Source: Toxoplasma gondii ME49 (taxonomy: Eukaryota; Apicomplexa; Conoidasida; Eucoccidiorida; Sarcocystidae). Taken from it: 64,000 nt of DNA. The notes beneath the pieces were generated by a model. It saw nothing but the letters and a program-made list of their open reading frames with translations. It ran no database searches and was not told the origin of the DNA. Shown one piece after another: positions 50,101-63,504 of this stretch; the stretch's first letter is position 1; each line of letters begins with the position of its first letter. Position numbers and translations under genes: made by a program. Location: positions 806,001 to 870,000 of the forward strand of contig NC_031474.1 of the NCBI RefSeq assembly GCF_000006565.2, given 5' to 3'.

Positions 50101-53100
50101 AGTCTTCTTGCGTTGGAGATGGCAGCATGTGCCTCCTGACCTGCGCGCCAGCTGTCCTGTGAACACTCGCTCTTTCAGTGTTCTCTCTTTCACCGCTCGC
50201 GCCTGGGTTTATTCTTTTAGAAAACTCCGTCGTGCGGGAGCTGGTTTGCGTCTCCTCTGCTTTCCCTCTGAACCGCGCTTCTGGACAGCTCCCATTCAGC
50301 AGCTGTGAATCGGGTAAATGCAAGCGATCTCGAGGTTAGAGCGAGGGGATTTGACGGTTCTTGCTCTCGTTGAATGCAGTGCTGCTGGCCGTTGAGCACA
50401 CCCTTAACCCAAACGGAAAAGGATCTGCTGTTTGTTCAGGGCAAGCCTCCCTCCCGACCTTCCGGTTGAGCCAGACTGAATTCGACTTTGGAGAAGTTCC
50501 GTACAACCGCGCAGCTGAGAGCGAACTGACGATTCACAACACAGGCCTCGTTGATGTCCAGTTCTTCGTCGACCTCTCAAAGCTCGACTTCCCCTGGCTC
50601 GTGGACGTGAGCAAACGAGCTGGGAAGATACCCTCGAGGGACAAACAGAAACTCACAATTCGATTCCGACCAGGTGAGCTGAAAAAAGGAGCTGCGGCAA
50701 AAGTCTGCGTCCGTTGATGCATTCGCCACAACGCACGTGAAAAGAGACAAGAGACAGCTTTGGGGATCGGGCACTCGCGGACTGTCCCTTACGTTCGACG
50801 CATCGTCCGCACTGGCAAATGCAGCGTTCGGTTTACATATATACACATATATATCTGTAGATAGGTATGTGAATAACACTATGTTTGCGCAACTTCCATG
50901 TGTAGTTGATTACAAATGTATGCGCCTATGTGGAGTCATATATGCATGTCAACGTGACACAAATGCATCTGTCTCTATATGCAATATATATATATATATA
51001 TATAACTGAATGTGCACATGTGTGTATTTACGCTTACACTGAGCATCGTGTAGTCGTTGAAAAATAAGGATCAGCGAGTGAAAACGAGGCGAAAGGTGGT
51101 GCGAAAAATGATTGAATATTTCGACCGGCTTCCTTTGCGTTTGCGCTCCAGGCATGCCTATGGAGTTTCGCCAGAAGCTCTACCTGGAGATTGGACCCTT
51201 CGAGCCGGTGCCGCTCTTCATTCGCGGCATCGGGATCTTCGCGAGTCTCTCCCTCAATCTGCCGAGAAGGGATGAGTCAAACCACCAGAGAAAAAAAACA
51301 GAGATGCTCCAGAGACTCTCCACAGCAGAGCGTGCGTGGCTTCATGCCTCAGGTCCCTCAAAAAAAACGTTCACGAATCCACGAATAAGAGAAACACAAC
51401 AGATATGTCTGCATACGAAGGGAGATCCCTCTGTATCTACTGATGTGCGTGTCTCTGTAGATATATGTATACGTAGATATTTGCTTACCTTTGCATTCGC
51501 CAATCGCAAAGTCGCTGGTGTGAAAGAAAGTGTGTTTCTGCGTCGGTGTCTGTCTGCAAAGTTTCACATATTCAAGCCTATGCTGTGGAGAAAACAAATG
51601 TCCGTGAAGCGTCTGCGGTTATCTCTGGTCGAGCCAATGTTCGCGGATAACAACACACACATGCATTGCAAGAGAACATTTCTATCGACACACATATAAT
51701 ATTTGTATATATATATATATATATATATATATGCTTGTGTGTCTGTATGCATGTATGCTGGTATGCATGAGTATGTCGATATGTATGTATGTATACCCAC
51801 TATACATGATGGTATTTGTATGTCTGTCGATATGTCGACAGAATCGGGGAGTAAATAAAGACCAGGTGGCAGTGAGGAGCCTCGAGCCTGGCGAGTACGA
51901 TGTCTTGTTTTCTGAGAGAGAACGTATGCAACATAAAACGGGTTCACATTGGCGCTGTTGCCGCCACTCGGGCAATAAAACTGTTGGAGAGTCCAGGAAC
52001 TTTGTTTCCGTCGGTCGATATTCAGCTCTACAAAATTGGAGTTCCCTGCATACCGCGTTAGGATTTAAAACCAGATGAGACCACGCATCGGCATGTGATA
52101 AATGAGGAAAAAAAGACTTGTTTCTTCTGGTGCAGGCGCGGTGAGGGGGGAAGGAGAAGAAATGAGACTCGCACGTCTCCGGCGGCCTGAGTTGTCACTG
52201 GAGGAACAAGCCGAAAGGGAAGTCGATCGTCTGGAGATCTGCCAGTACTTACATGCACAGTATCTCTCGGTAGGTGGAGACAGTGGGTAGCGAGTGTGAG
52301 TGCACCCGCGTAGGAAAAGACGGATCTTTATGGAGAAAGCAGAGACGCGAATAGATCGTTCGCAATGATTTTCTCGAAGCGACGTTTCTGTAGAGACGCA
52401 AACGAAACGACAAAGTGAGATCGTCTTCTGTGCCGGTGGTATCGAAGGAAGGCGAGAGGTCTTTCGAAAGCGACAGACACATCACGACAACATCTGAAGT
52501 TGTTCGATTTGCTGCTTCAGTTGCTGGATAAATCTCTCTCTGGTGAGAAGGGAAAGAAGAGCAGCGATCCATCTGTGGGCGACAGTTGGGCATTGCCTGA
52601 GAGGCAGTCCTCGAATGCCTCCTTCTCGGTGAGCAACTTTGATATAGGACGCAGCCTAGTTCCTATGCGTCCACATACATCCGAACGATCATCTGTATGC
52701 ATTACTGTCGAGATTTGACAAATGTACTTGCGTGTCAGGTGATGGTCCTATACCACAGATCTATCTGAAAATGCATATACGTTCTGCTCTCTCGTTCTAC
52801 AGATGTATACATTTGTGTTATGCTCGTTGTTCGCTGATGAATCCTGTGTTGGTGAGGGGGCTCGGGAAGCTGCTACACTGCACGCACTGTCGGGAGATCT
52901 GCCGATCTGGCGCCTCTCCCGTCGTCCCTTGCCGTCAGTTCTCAGTGCGCAGATGCTCAGACAGTTCGTGGATTTGCGTATCTGGGGATGCATCTCACAC
53001 TCGCAGGTCACCCTGTCACTTTTCTGTCTCTCGGACTTTCGAACGAAGCCAAGAAGTCAGACCTGCGCATGCTTATGCCTTAGTTGCATGCTGCCAAGGG

Positions 53101-55029
53101 CGCAGGGGTTTGCGCCTTCTTGAAGCATGGCCTCACATATGGATGGAAGAGTTTTAGTACGATCTGCAGGAGACTACCGCTGTAGAAGTCACGAACACCA
53201 ATCGACTGAAGACGTAACTGCTGTTATTTTAAAGTCTCATACGAAGGGGTTCGATGTTCACGTATTCGATTCTGCTCTCGACACGGTTGAGACAGGAAAT
53301 CATCAGCTTCTTGGACCCATAAAAAGTATGAGTTACTGGCAGCTTAGATTCCTACGTTTCTCTGCGAAAAAAACCTCCGTCGGATGGACTTCTTTTTCTC
53401 TCGGCGTTTGTTCTTGACAGTCGACCGGAGAGGCCTGGGGGACAAAGGCGAAAGCAGTGCTCGAGGGAGTTCGAGTGACGGCGGGGCAGTACGTCTGCGA
53501 CTTTGGAAACATCGTCGTGGGCCAGAGCAGAAAAAAGACGATTCGAATCGCCAACCTGTCGTCCGCGCCCATTTCGCTGCGAACCAACCAACGCGTAAGG
53601 GAAGAAAACGGAAAAAGTGAACTTGCGCCGTCTCGAGCAGTCCACGGGGGTGCTGGTTAGTCTCCGCATGAAGGTGAGCAGTGTAGGATTAGAGCTTGAA
53701 GGCCTTTGCATGCCGGATTCGAGTGTGACACAGAAACATGCTTTGCAACAAAGACAAGGCGCAGAGAGACGTTTTGAAACAACAAAGCGTCGGAAAAGAC
53801 GAGAAGGGAACGACACCCAAAAAGTAACCTAAGAAAGTGAGGTGACCCAAAACACAGCGAACCCATTCTCCGCATCAAGGCCCATTTGCATAAGGCGACG
53901 ACACATGGGGACCAGCAAGCGTTTTCATTTCAGAAAGCTTTCACAAAGTGAGGAGACAACGGACCGAAAATCGACTTTGGGTCTGCTCTACGACGGTACC
54001 AAAATAAATGCGGATACACGCCGGCTAAGCAAATGTGTGTTTGGCAGTCCATTCGAATAAGCGTCGATCGAAACGTTGCTCGGCCGTGGGTATTTGAAGG
54101 CGGTCCTCATCAAAAAGAACGCTTTCAATTAAAGGGTGGAACAACGGTTTCCGAAGCCTAACGAGAGAGCTCCATCCTTGTACGATGTCACTGCCATATC
54201 TGTTTCACTAAAATTGATTTGTGTGAAGCCCAGTGCACTATCGACTTCCCTTCTTGTCGAATCTGCTATCACCGGAACTATCAGCGAGAGGAAACGCCAC
54301 TTCGGACGTCAGTTTTGTCAGTGTCATCGTAGCTGGTATACTTCCCTTTTGAGACACTCTTCTCCAAAAGCTTTTTTGTTGGGCCATGGATACTGTCGTT
54401 TCATGCGGAGGGAAGGAGCACTGTCATCACTCAGAGGCGAGAGACGCCGACTACTAAAGTTCGCGCGACGCTTCAGATGATACATGAGGAGCGGTGGTGT
54501 TCCCGTCGAACCGGTGGGTCCTCTGGACGCTCATGTGCAGAGAAATCTCCACTTCAAAAGGGTTTTCCTTTTTCACTCTCCAGACTGTGGCAACTCTCGG
54601 CTTTGCTGTCGAACCGGGATCCATTCTTCGCCTCGGACCGGGAGAAGAAACCACTCTGAGCGTCTCGACTGCGTGCGACAAGGAAGGCGCCGCTGCTGGA
54701 ACTCTTCAACTTCAAACCGCTGAGGGACCCGTCTACTCAATCCACTTGCAGGCCTCCTTTGTCATTCCGGACTTGACTATTTCCACGGACAAAGTGGACT
54801 TTGGAACAGTCAAAAGAGGTAGAAAAACATGCGAGCGCGAAGTAGTCCGTTCCTTCAGTGCCACCCATGCAGATACGTACCGTCCGGAAACGTACACGTT
54901 GCTGTCAATGTAGGTGTGCCTCTCGCCATGCCTAGAGGCAGCCTCCCATACACGCTGCAAGTGATCCAGGACTCACTCACTCAATACACTCATGGACATT
55001 TGTCTTCGCAGGCATAACTGTACGCGCGC

Positions 55030-55066
<37 letters not shown>

Positions 55067-55535
55067 TATATACATATTCTAATATATGAAAGTGACACAG
55101 CACTGGGAGATGAGTGGCTGCACACATTGCCGGAAAAAGCCGTAACGTCTCTGGGTTTCAGTGTGCCGAACACTCTTTCATTGTCAATCTCTGGCTATGG
55201 TTCTTTCACCGAACCTTTTTCGTGTAGGTCAAAGGAAGACCATTTACGTCCGATTTAGAAACGCCGTCGCTGTTCCTGTCGACTGGCGACTGCGCGACAG
55301 AATTGACAAACACAAGCCGCAAGCGAGTGTGCAGGCCTTTGGCGTAGAGCCTACACAGGGGACTCTGAATCCAGGTAAATATCTCAGTAATAGTCGAGTG
55401 AAGAATGAGAAAGCGGCACCCAAGCACCACCGGCGTCCGTTTCTTGTCAACACGGGGCTCCGAATCCCCCGAAAACGGCTGCAGACGTTCTCAAGACATC
55501 TGCCATTCCACTCGCATATTCGTGTTTGCATTCAC

Positions 55536-55570
<35 letters not shown>

Positions 55571-58500
55571 TAGAGGGAGGAGCATGCAACGTAACTAGAA
55601 TTGTCGAAGCGTCTATACTCGTATCTGCGTACGCTTTCACCTCACCTGTTGTCTCTGTCTGCATCTGCAGATACGTAGGGAGCGATACGGAAGCGTGTGG
55701 TGCCTCGTTAGTAATCTGTTTGTGTATCTGTGAATTCATATATCTGGCTAGCGGTGCAGATGTTGCTGTATATAATCCGAATGTTACGGCACACCAAGCG
55801 AAACGTAATTGGGTGTCGGCTGCTTTCTCTAGGCGAGTTCGTTGATGTGAAGCTTTACTACTACGCCGAGTCGAGCGAGAAGGAAACGACGACGAAGTTG
55901 TTTTTCCAAGTGGAAGACAATCCTCGATGGAAGAGCATATCATTGCGCGGCCGCACACAAGTGACGCAGCTGTCTGTCTCTCCGTCTGGCCTCTTGGAGT
56001 TCCAATGTTGCCTTCCTCACCAGCCTGTGAAGAGAGAAATCTCCATAGTGAATCTCAGCGGATCTCCTTGCGAGGTATGCGCCGTCGACTTTGACGAACA
56101 GCACAAACTCTTTGAGTATGTGTTGAGAGATTATCCCGACTTTGACGACAAAGGCTTCGCCTTCCTCCCAGTCAGGTGAGTGGCAAAGCGAAGCGATGGA
56201 AAAACGAAGAAGAAGCATGTTCGTGACGTTCCTTTCTCCCCCGTCATCGGTGTTTGGTCATATTGGAACCTGTTAAAACATATCATCAAGTGGAAGGCTT
56301 GATGCGTCTCTTCTTCGCCACACAAGGGATGCATTGAGAGCGGATCACCCGAACTGTGTGTGCGGTTTATTCCTACTGACGGAGAGCAGAGGCAAGGCGA
56401 AACACAGCGGCCCCACAAAAAGTGCAATTCAGATTCGCTTCCGCGAGCACTCCTTCTTCCACGGTCTAGAGGTCACTTTGGGTTTCAGGAGACAAGACCC
56501 CCAAGACACTCCCCTATCGCAAAACGCCAGTTACGAGACACCAACCGAGTTCGCTTTTGCCTACCGAGCGAACAAGAGTCACGTTTTATCGCGTTCGCGT
56601 ATGCGCCAGCTATCGCTGGACTTCCCGTCAAACAACGACCACCCCACGACCTGTAAAGAGGACTCTTCACAGCTTAAAGAGTGAATGTTCAATCTCGGCA
56701 ATTCAAGTTCCGTTACATGCTCTTCTCTCCTCCAATATATACATACACACATAAATATATATATATATCTACGTACACATAAATATATATATATATATAT
56801 ATATATACATGCATATCTGCGTGCATGGAAATTCGAAGGCTGCTTGATGACTGGAGCGTGGACCTGTTCTTTTTTTTCGTTGGGTGTGCCTCGTTTAGGA
56901 AGCCGGGGAAGCCGTTCTGGAGGCGAGTACTGAGGAGAGCCTTGCAGTGTGTGCGCCAGGATTCGTCAGACCAGCAACTGCAGTTGGTGGCGACGGAGAT
57001 TGGAGGGGACGCCGCAGGAGACGCTTCAGCCCAGGGCGTCCCCGGGCAAGTTGCGGAGGTTGCAACAACTGAAAAAGGTTTTGCGTTTGCGACAACTGCG
57101 CAGGAAGTCGCTCATGCATCCACCAGTGGTGCCGCACCGACTGTGAAGGAATCGCAGAGCAGACACGGTGAGGAATCGACTCATGCAACTCCCTGCAGCC
57201 GGTGGCCTGGCGCAGCGCTCCCAACGCTCCAGCGGCTGCCGACGGAAGCGACACTCTGCGAGTGTATCGAGCCAGAAAACGTGGAATGGAGTGAAAGCGA
57301 GTCTGAGCCGGAGGCCACAGACGTTCCGTTTCGCGTTCCCACCGAGAAACGGTGAGGCGACTGCGGAGTGCCGTTGCGTAGGCAGAGGCTGACCGTGAAC
57401 GCTGACGCCGAAAGGAGGTGCAGGAGGACAGCCGAAGAAAACCAACGGCGGCGGTTCGAGGCTGGAGGGAGGAAGCCACTGACTTGTTTAGCGGGGCACG
57501 AGGAAGCATCTGAGCAACCGTCTTTTCACGTGATGAAAGAACTCAAGGAAGAAAGGCGACTCAAGCATAGACGGCAACGCGAGCGTTTCTGCATCTCCAT
57601 CGATACACATGCGCATGTCTATGTACATACACATCTATACACATATATTGGCACACACATGCACACAGACACATATTTATATTTATACATATATATATAT
57701 ATATATATATACCTGTCTGTGTATGGGTAGGTGTGCGTGAAAGTGGGTCCTGCGCTTTTCTGTAGCCTGTCAGAGGACCAGCAACTATGGCTCTGAATAG
57801 ACGCAGAGCAAAGAAATGAACCTGAAAAACCGGTGGCAGACCTTCCGTGGTGCTTTTGAACTTCGCAGAGTGAATGCACTCGTCGTCGGCCCCGCATGTG
57901 TGGGGAAAACCTCAGTCGCTCATTTCCTAGCCAAGGAAAGCCGGAGGAAACTTTTGACAATCGACGACTGCCTGGACTGGGTCGTGGCGGCAGAGAGGCA
58001 GAAGCAGCGAAGACTGAAGGACGACGAGGCATTTTCCTCTCTTGCGACAAGCGTTCGAAAGGCTCTTGCGGCAAATCGAGAAGCTGAGAATGAGCAGCCA
58101 CGAAGAGGTAGGCTACGAAAACTGCGTGAGCTAGGCTGGGTCAAAGAAGGACAGCCTGAAACTCACGAACGAGCATACTGCGGCAGATAGCGGACAGCAA
58201 GCGAGAGGACGGAGACGCGCAAGTTGCCATGAAAAAGGAGTGATTGAAAACCGTGTCACTGCAGCAGAGAGGTGATATCCAAGAAGAGGACAAAGAGTCA
58301 AAACAACACTGAAGAAAGGAGTAATGAGAGGCGCACTCAAGAGCTAATAGGATAATAGAGGGGCTGAAGTGGGCACCAGCAAGTCGAAGCGAAAGGCTGC
58401 AGAAGAAACTGCACTTGGTCGTCCAGTGTCTCCACAATGCATGTTACCTGTCTCTTGTGTTCATTTCTCAACTGTTTGTCTTTCGGTCTTCTGTCTCTCA

Positions 58501-61500
58501 CTCGAATCTGACTCATCTCTCCCCTCTGATAGCGGCGCGTCTCTCCTCACTGCCGGCTCTGCCTTGGAGACACCTGGAGAGGCGAGGCCCACATGGGGCA
58601 GACCTCTATACGTGCATGCATGTTTGTTTTCATTTCTTGTCTCGAAGCCTACCACAGGATGATCGGCCTCCACGTTCGCTGTGCATGGAGCACCGGCGAC
58701 GCTTTCATCGATTTTCAGCCTCGCCTCGCTCTGCGTATCGTTTCCGTCAGGCAACAGGGGAAAGAAAACCGAGGCGAGAACGCATCCGTCGGAGCCGCGA
58801 GCCTCCCTTTCTCCTGAGCTTCTGGCTGCATGCGTCCGCTACAGAACAGCCATGCCCGACTGCTTCGCCGGATCTGTCTTTGACGGATGCAGCTCCGCGC
58901 TTGTCAACGTAGAGCCGCCGGTGATCGCTCACTGTGTTGCCGAGGCCTTGGCGCAGGAGCAGCTGGTGTTGATTTCCATCAAAGTGAGTTCGAGGGCTCT
59001 CACTGGCGAGTCGCCTCATCTTTCGAGGTCGTTTGATTTGGATGAGTCGAGGTACAGGAGAGGTGGAGGTTCACCCGGACAGCACACGCTAAACGGGGAA
59101 GCACGCAAAAAGGCTGCTGACAGAGATCCATGCGTGAGAGAACTGACTCCTAGGCTTTCTGCGAGTCTCGACTCGTGTAGCCCTGTCGTCCGTCGACTGG
59201 CGTGCTTCCTCGGCTCGTATCTGGCTCTACGTTCTTCGACGCCCCTCTAGATTCCCAGATTCAGAGAGATGTTCCCCTGTTCAGGCACCAAACGTATGCA
59301 GACATGACAGACCTGAGAACATTTGATAGGCGACCAATATACGTGTATCGACATGCATTTGGGCAGTACGCAGGCGTCCGGGACGGGCGGATCTTTGTGT
59401 CTTTGCTTTTGGATCTAACTGCACACACTCTAGGGACGTCTCTCGCCACGCTGAGGAATCAGACAGATGCACGCAGGCAGAAAAAAAACTTGAAGTGCAG
59501 GAAGCAGATGCGACTGTTTGTAGCATGGACACTGTCAAGGGGGTTAGCGTTGTCGCGCATGGAGGGGGAGAGGAGATCATGGAGAACTATCGAGGCGCTC
59601 TCACTTCACGGTAGTGTCGGACTCCTGATATTCCCGCGCTCTGCTTACTCGCCTCTGTGCACCTGGACCTGCAACGCGGTTTTCTTCCTGACTCTGTCTG
59701 TTGTGTGATTCTCGGACTACTTGGAGCGTTAAGTTCTTCCAGTTGAGGTTCGAGCAGTTCGCCTGTACATTAGCGAACTTCTTTTTTCGTTAACACCGAT
59801 GCCCAAGTCTTTGTTTGTAGGGCAGGGTCGCTGTGTCGCTGTTTTCTGACATGCGCAGTTTGGTGACCCTCAGACAGATGTCGAGCGTCGCGCTTCGTCG
59901 CCGGCTTTGAGCGACGAAGCGATTGCATGTGGGGTCCAGTTCTACAAGCATTTGTCGGCTGTTCTTCAAGAGCAAGAAAAGCGCTTCCAGGATCAATTGG
60001 AGACCCAAGCCTCAGAGGGGCAGGGGCGCGGCGAGACTGGGCGTCGCGGGCGTCTCGGCCAAACGACTTCTGATGGCGGGTGCGCGTCGTCCGAGACGCC
60101 TGGCGCGTCTTCGACCTCTGTGGACGATGCAGGTTCTGGCCTGTCTGCTCTGCATGGACGCGGAAGGGAGGGCGCTGTTTCGCGGGATGTTTCGGCGAAT
60201 GAAAGAGACGTCGAAGATCTGAAGGGAGTGCTCGCCGGGGTACAGGCGCTGCGGCAGAAACTTGAAGCTGTCGTCTCAGGGAAGACTGCACATCTGTACG
60301 TTGCGGAGCAAATCGCCTTTGCAGACAAGATTGAGAACGCTCTTTTCTCTCCGGAGCGATTTGAGTCTCACTTCGTCCTGGTGGAAGAGGCGTCTCGTGC
60401 TTCGGATGTCGGTGATGAACTCGAAGTTAAAGAAGCCTCGCAGCTCTCGAGTTGTCGCCTCCCACCGTCTTCGGTGCTTGCACAGGAGGCGACAGATGGA
60501 ACCCAAAACAGTTCACCAGTCGACAAACAGTCCTCGCGTTCTCGTCCGACCCCAAACGCCACCTCGTCGTCTTCTTCTTGTTCTTCGTTTCCCTCTTCAT
60601 CATCTTCGTCGTCGTCATCTCACTCCACTTCTGCCGCCTCCTCGTCTTCCGCTTCTGCTTCATCTTCTTCCTCTTCTACTTCCTCTTCTTCATCATCTTC
60701 CGCTTTGGCTTCGTCGGAGCCAGGTCGAGCGAAGCGTCAGGGTGCAAGGAAGGATCGAACGTCGCCGCGGTCGTCTGGAGCTGTTCCCTCGCATGGGGAG
60801 AAAGGCAGGACGAGTCTTTCGATGTCCACTCGTCTCGCCTCTCTTTCCTCTGTTTCCACTGCCGTCGTTCCGACTGCTTCACCTCGTCGTGTTCCTACGC
60901 TCTTCAGGCTGATGGCCAGCGCCGCGAAGTCTCTGGCTGAGATGAGAGAAGCTGCAGGGCGGCAGTTGCCTGCTCCCGAGATTCCGTCGGAGCCGCCGAT
61001 TCCTTCTCCAGAACTCCACGAAATCGCGCGGAGGCCTCCTGTGGCGTCTGCATCTCCACAGAGTGGCGCCCAGACGCAGAAGCACCCGCCGCCTGTGAAC
61101 TTCTCGCTTTTCATCCCGATCGTGCCTGGCCCTGAAGAAGGCGGCGTTCCCGGACAGGCGGTTGATGTCTCTCCAGAGGTCGGCGACTCGAAAGGCTCGA
61201 AAGGCCTGGCGAGAAAGACGAAGGACTCCCCAGCGCCCAGAAGCCGAGTCAGAGCAGACAAACGGTAGGTGTGGAAGGAGGCCCACTTGACACGGGGAAG
61301 CCGGAAACCTCGGAGGCGAGCGTTCTTTCACTTTGCGTCGACGCGTTTTGGAAGGAAACAGAAACCGAGCGGGAGAGCGTTCGGAATCAAATGCACGGTT
61401 CGGTCAAGACGAAAGGGGACGGCAAAAAGGACTGCGATGACAATGGCGTCTCTGCGGCGACGCCGGAAAGACACGAAAGCCGACAACAAGAAGGAAGCAA

Positions 61501-62560
61501 GGTATAGAGGGGAGTTTGGCAATGCGAATAAAGGTGCGAATGAAAGGGAGTCTCGCTGCAAGAGAGAGTTGCACCTCGGACGCCTTCCCTGAACGTGACA
61601 GGGAAAAAAAAGTGGAAAGAGAAAACGAAACCAGGTTAGAGAACCCTGCGGACAAGGCACGAGTGTGAGAATGAGGCGTAGTGGAGGCAGGGGAAAGAGA
61701 GCAGGAACAGTGAAGCAGTGAAGGGGGACGCCTCACGGCTGGACAGGCAGATCGGGGATGGGAGGGAGAAGAAGCCAGAACCGCGATCAGGCGCTGGATA
61801 TGTCCGCGACTCCGAATTCCTGCCCCGGTACTTGATGCGCGGATTCGCTACCGTCTCGCCGGGTCCGAGACGCATGTCGGGTGAGTGTTTGTCTCGTCGC
61901 GCGTTCTTCAGAGAAGAGGCGTCGTCTGCCGTCGCGAAGAGTTTGGAAAGCGAACCAGCCCACATGCGCGCGACGCGTTGGGTCCTCGGTCCCCATGAAG
62001 AGCAGAGGGTGCTGGTCAAGTTCTGCGTCGACCAGACTGGGGTGTACGAAACGGGGCTCGCCTTCAGCGTCGTCGGCGACTCGCAGTCGCTCTTGCGCGT
62101 AGGTGTGCGCGCCACATGCAGTGTGCCGAAACTCTCCATGAGTCCGAAGCAGCTCTTTCGGCAGGTTCTCCGGGCAAGACCCTCGGAACGCGAAGGTCTG
62201 GTCTGCAAGCAGTTCATCGTCGACGAGGTACGCAAAGGCTGAAGCGCGTGAGAGAGAGTTTTGCCAGCTGACGGTCGTCTTGTCGACTGCCCCTCCCGCG
62301 CCTGCGGCCTCTCCGAGTCCCTGTCTTTCCTCGTGCGCTTCCCTTTTGAACTGCCGGGATCTGAGAGATGGGAGTGAAGGAGAAACAATCAAGACGCGTG
62401 ACATCCAGGTGCACACCCTGCCGCGAGATCTAATCTGTAACCTCTGATGAAGTGAACGATCCTGTTCGCGGACCTATGCAAACCAAAACCATGTCTTCAA
62501 CATTCACACACACACACATGTATGTATATCTATGTATATATGTGTATATCTACCTATCCG

Positions 62561-62593
<33 letters not shown>

Positions 62594-63445
62594 ATATATG
62601 GATAGATAGGTAGATGCATAGGGTGTGAGTAGGCCAGAGGAACCCAGGTCTGTTGACTCTTGTCGACCTTCATTTCACCCGTGACCTCTTACCTCTCGTA
62701 TCTGTCCACGTGTGTACCAATGCTTGGGATTCTCTAGAAAACACCCGCATCCAGCGCAACAAAGGAGACTTGACAACAGCTGGCACCAGTGAGGTCGTTG
62801 ATATTTGGATGCGCTTCTATTCTGTCGAGGCTCTCGTCGGTTGTGCCTCTGCACATGCTTCTGCTTCCCGGACGTTTGCCGCGTTTTAGGGTGTGTATGA
62901 CTTTGGCCCGCTTCTCCTCGGGCGGCCCTCTGCCCCGGCGAAAGGTCTTTACTCAAAACTCGGTGACGGCGACAGCGTCGATGCTGTGAAGCTTCCTGAA
63001 GACCTACAGAAATACCAAGAATCCATCACTCTATGCAACATTTCACCGTTCGACACGACCGTCCGCTGTACGCTTCAGAGTGCGAGCCCTGCGCCTGATT
63101 CTGGTGAGCGAACGTCCCTCACTGCCGGTCGCTTCTCGACGTTCGACGACTTTCTAGGCAGCAAACGAGGCGGAAGGTGTATACAGACTAATCTGGGGAA
63201 TATGCCCCTTGCCGTTTATGCCATTATCTGTTTTGGGCGATACCCTCCCAACCGAAATCTCCTTTTCATGAAACAGATATATATATATATATATATATAT
63301 AGATAGATAGATAGATACGTGAAACGGAGAGCAGGTGTCGTCAAGGAGCACTCGAGGAGGGGGTCCAGTCGATCTCGTGTCTTGTCTGTCTCTCTCAACG
63401 ATGTTCATTGTGCGCATGCACCCATCCTTCTACGCATTCAAATCA

Positions 63446-63504
<59 letters not shown>

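Noticed and set aside
63449..63502. Long TA run considered as an origin or AT-rich regulatory element
   Set aside because: It lies inside a HYDIN intron among many similar arrays, so a microsatellite is the simpler reading.
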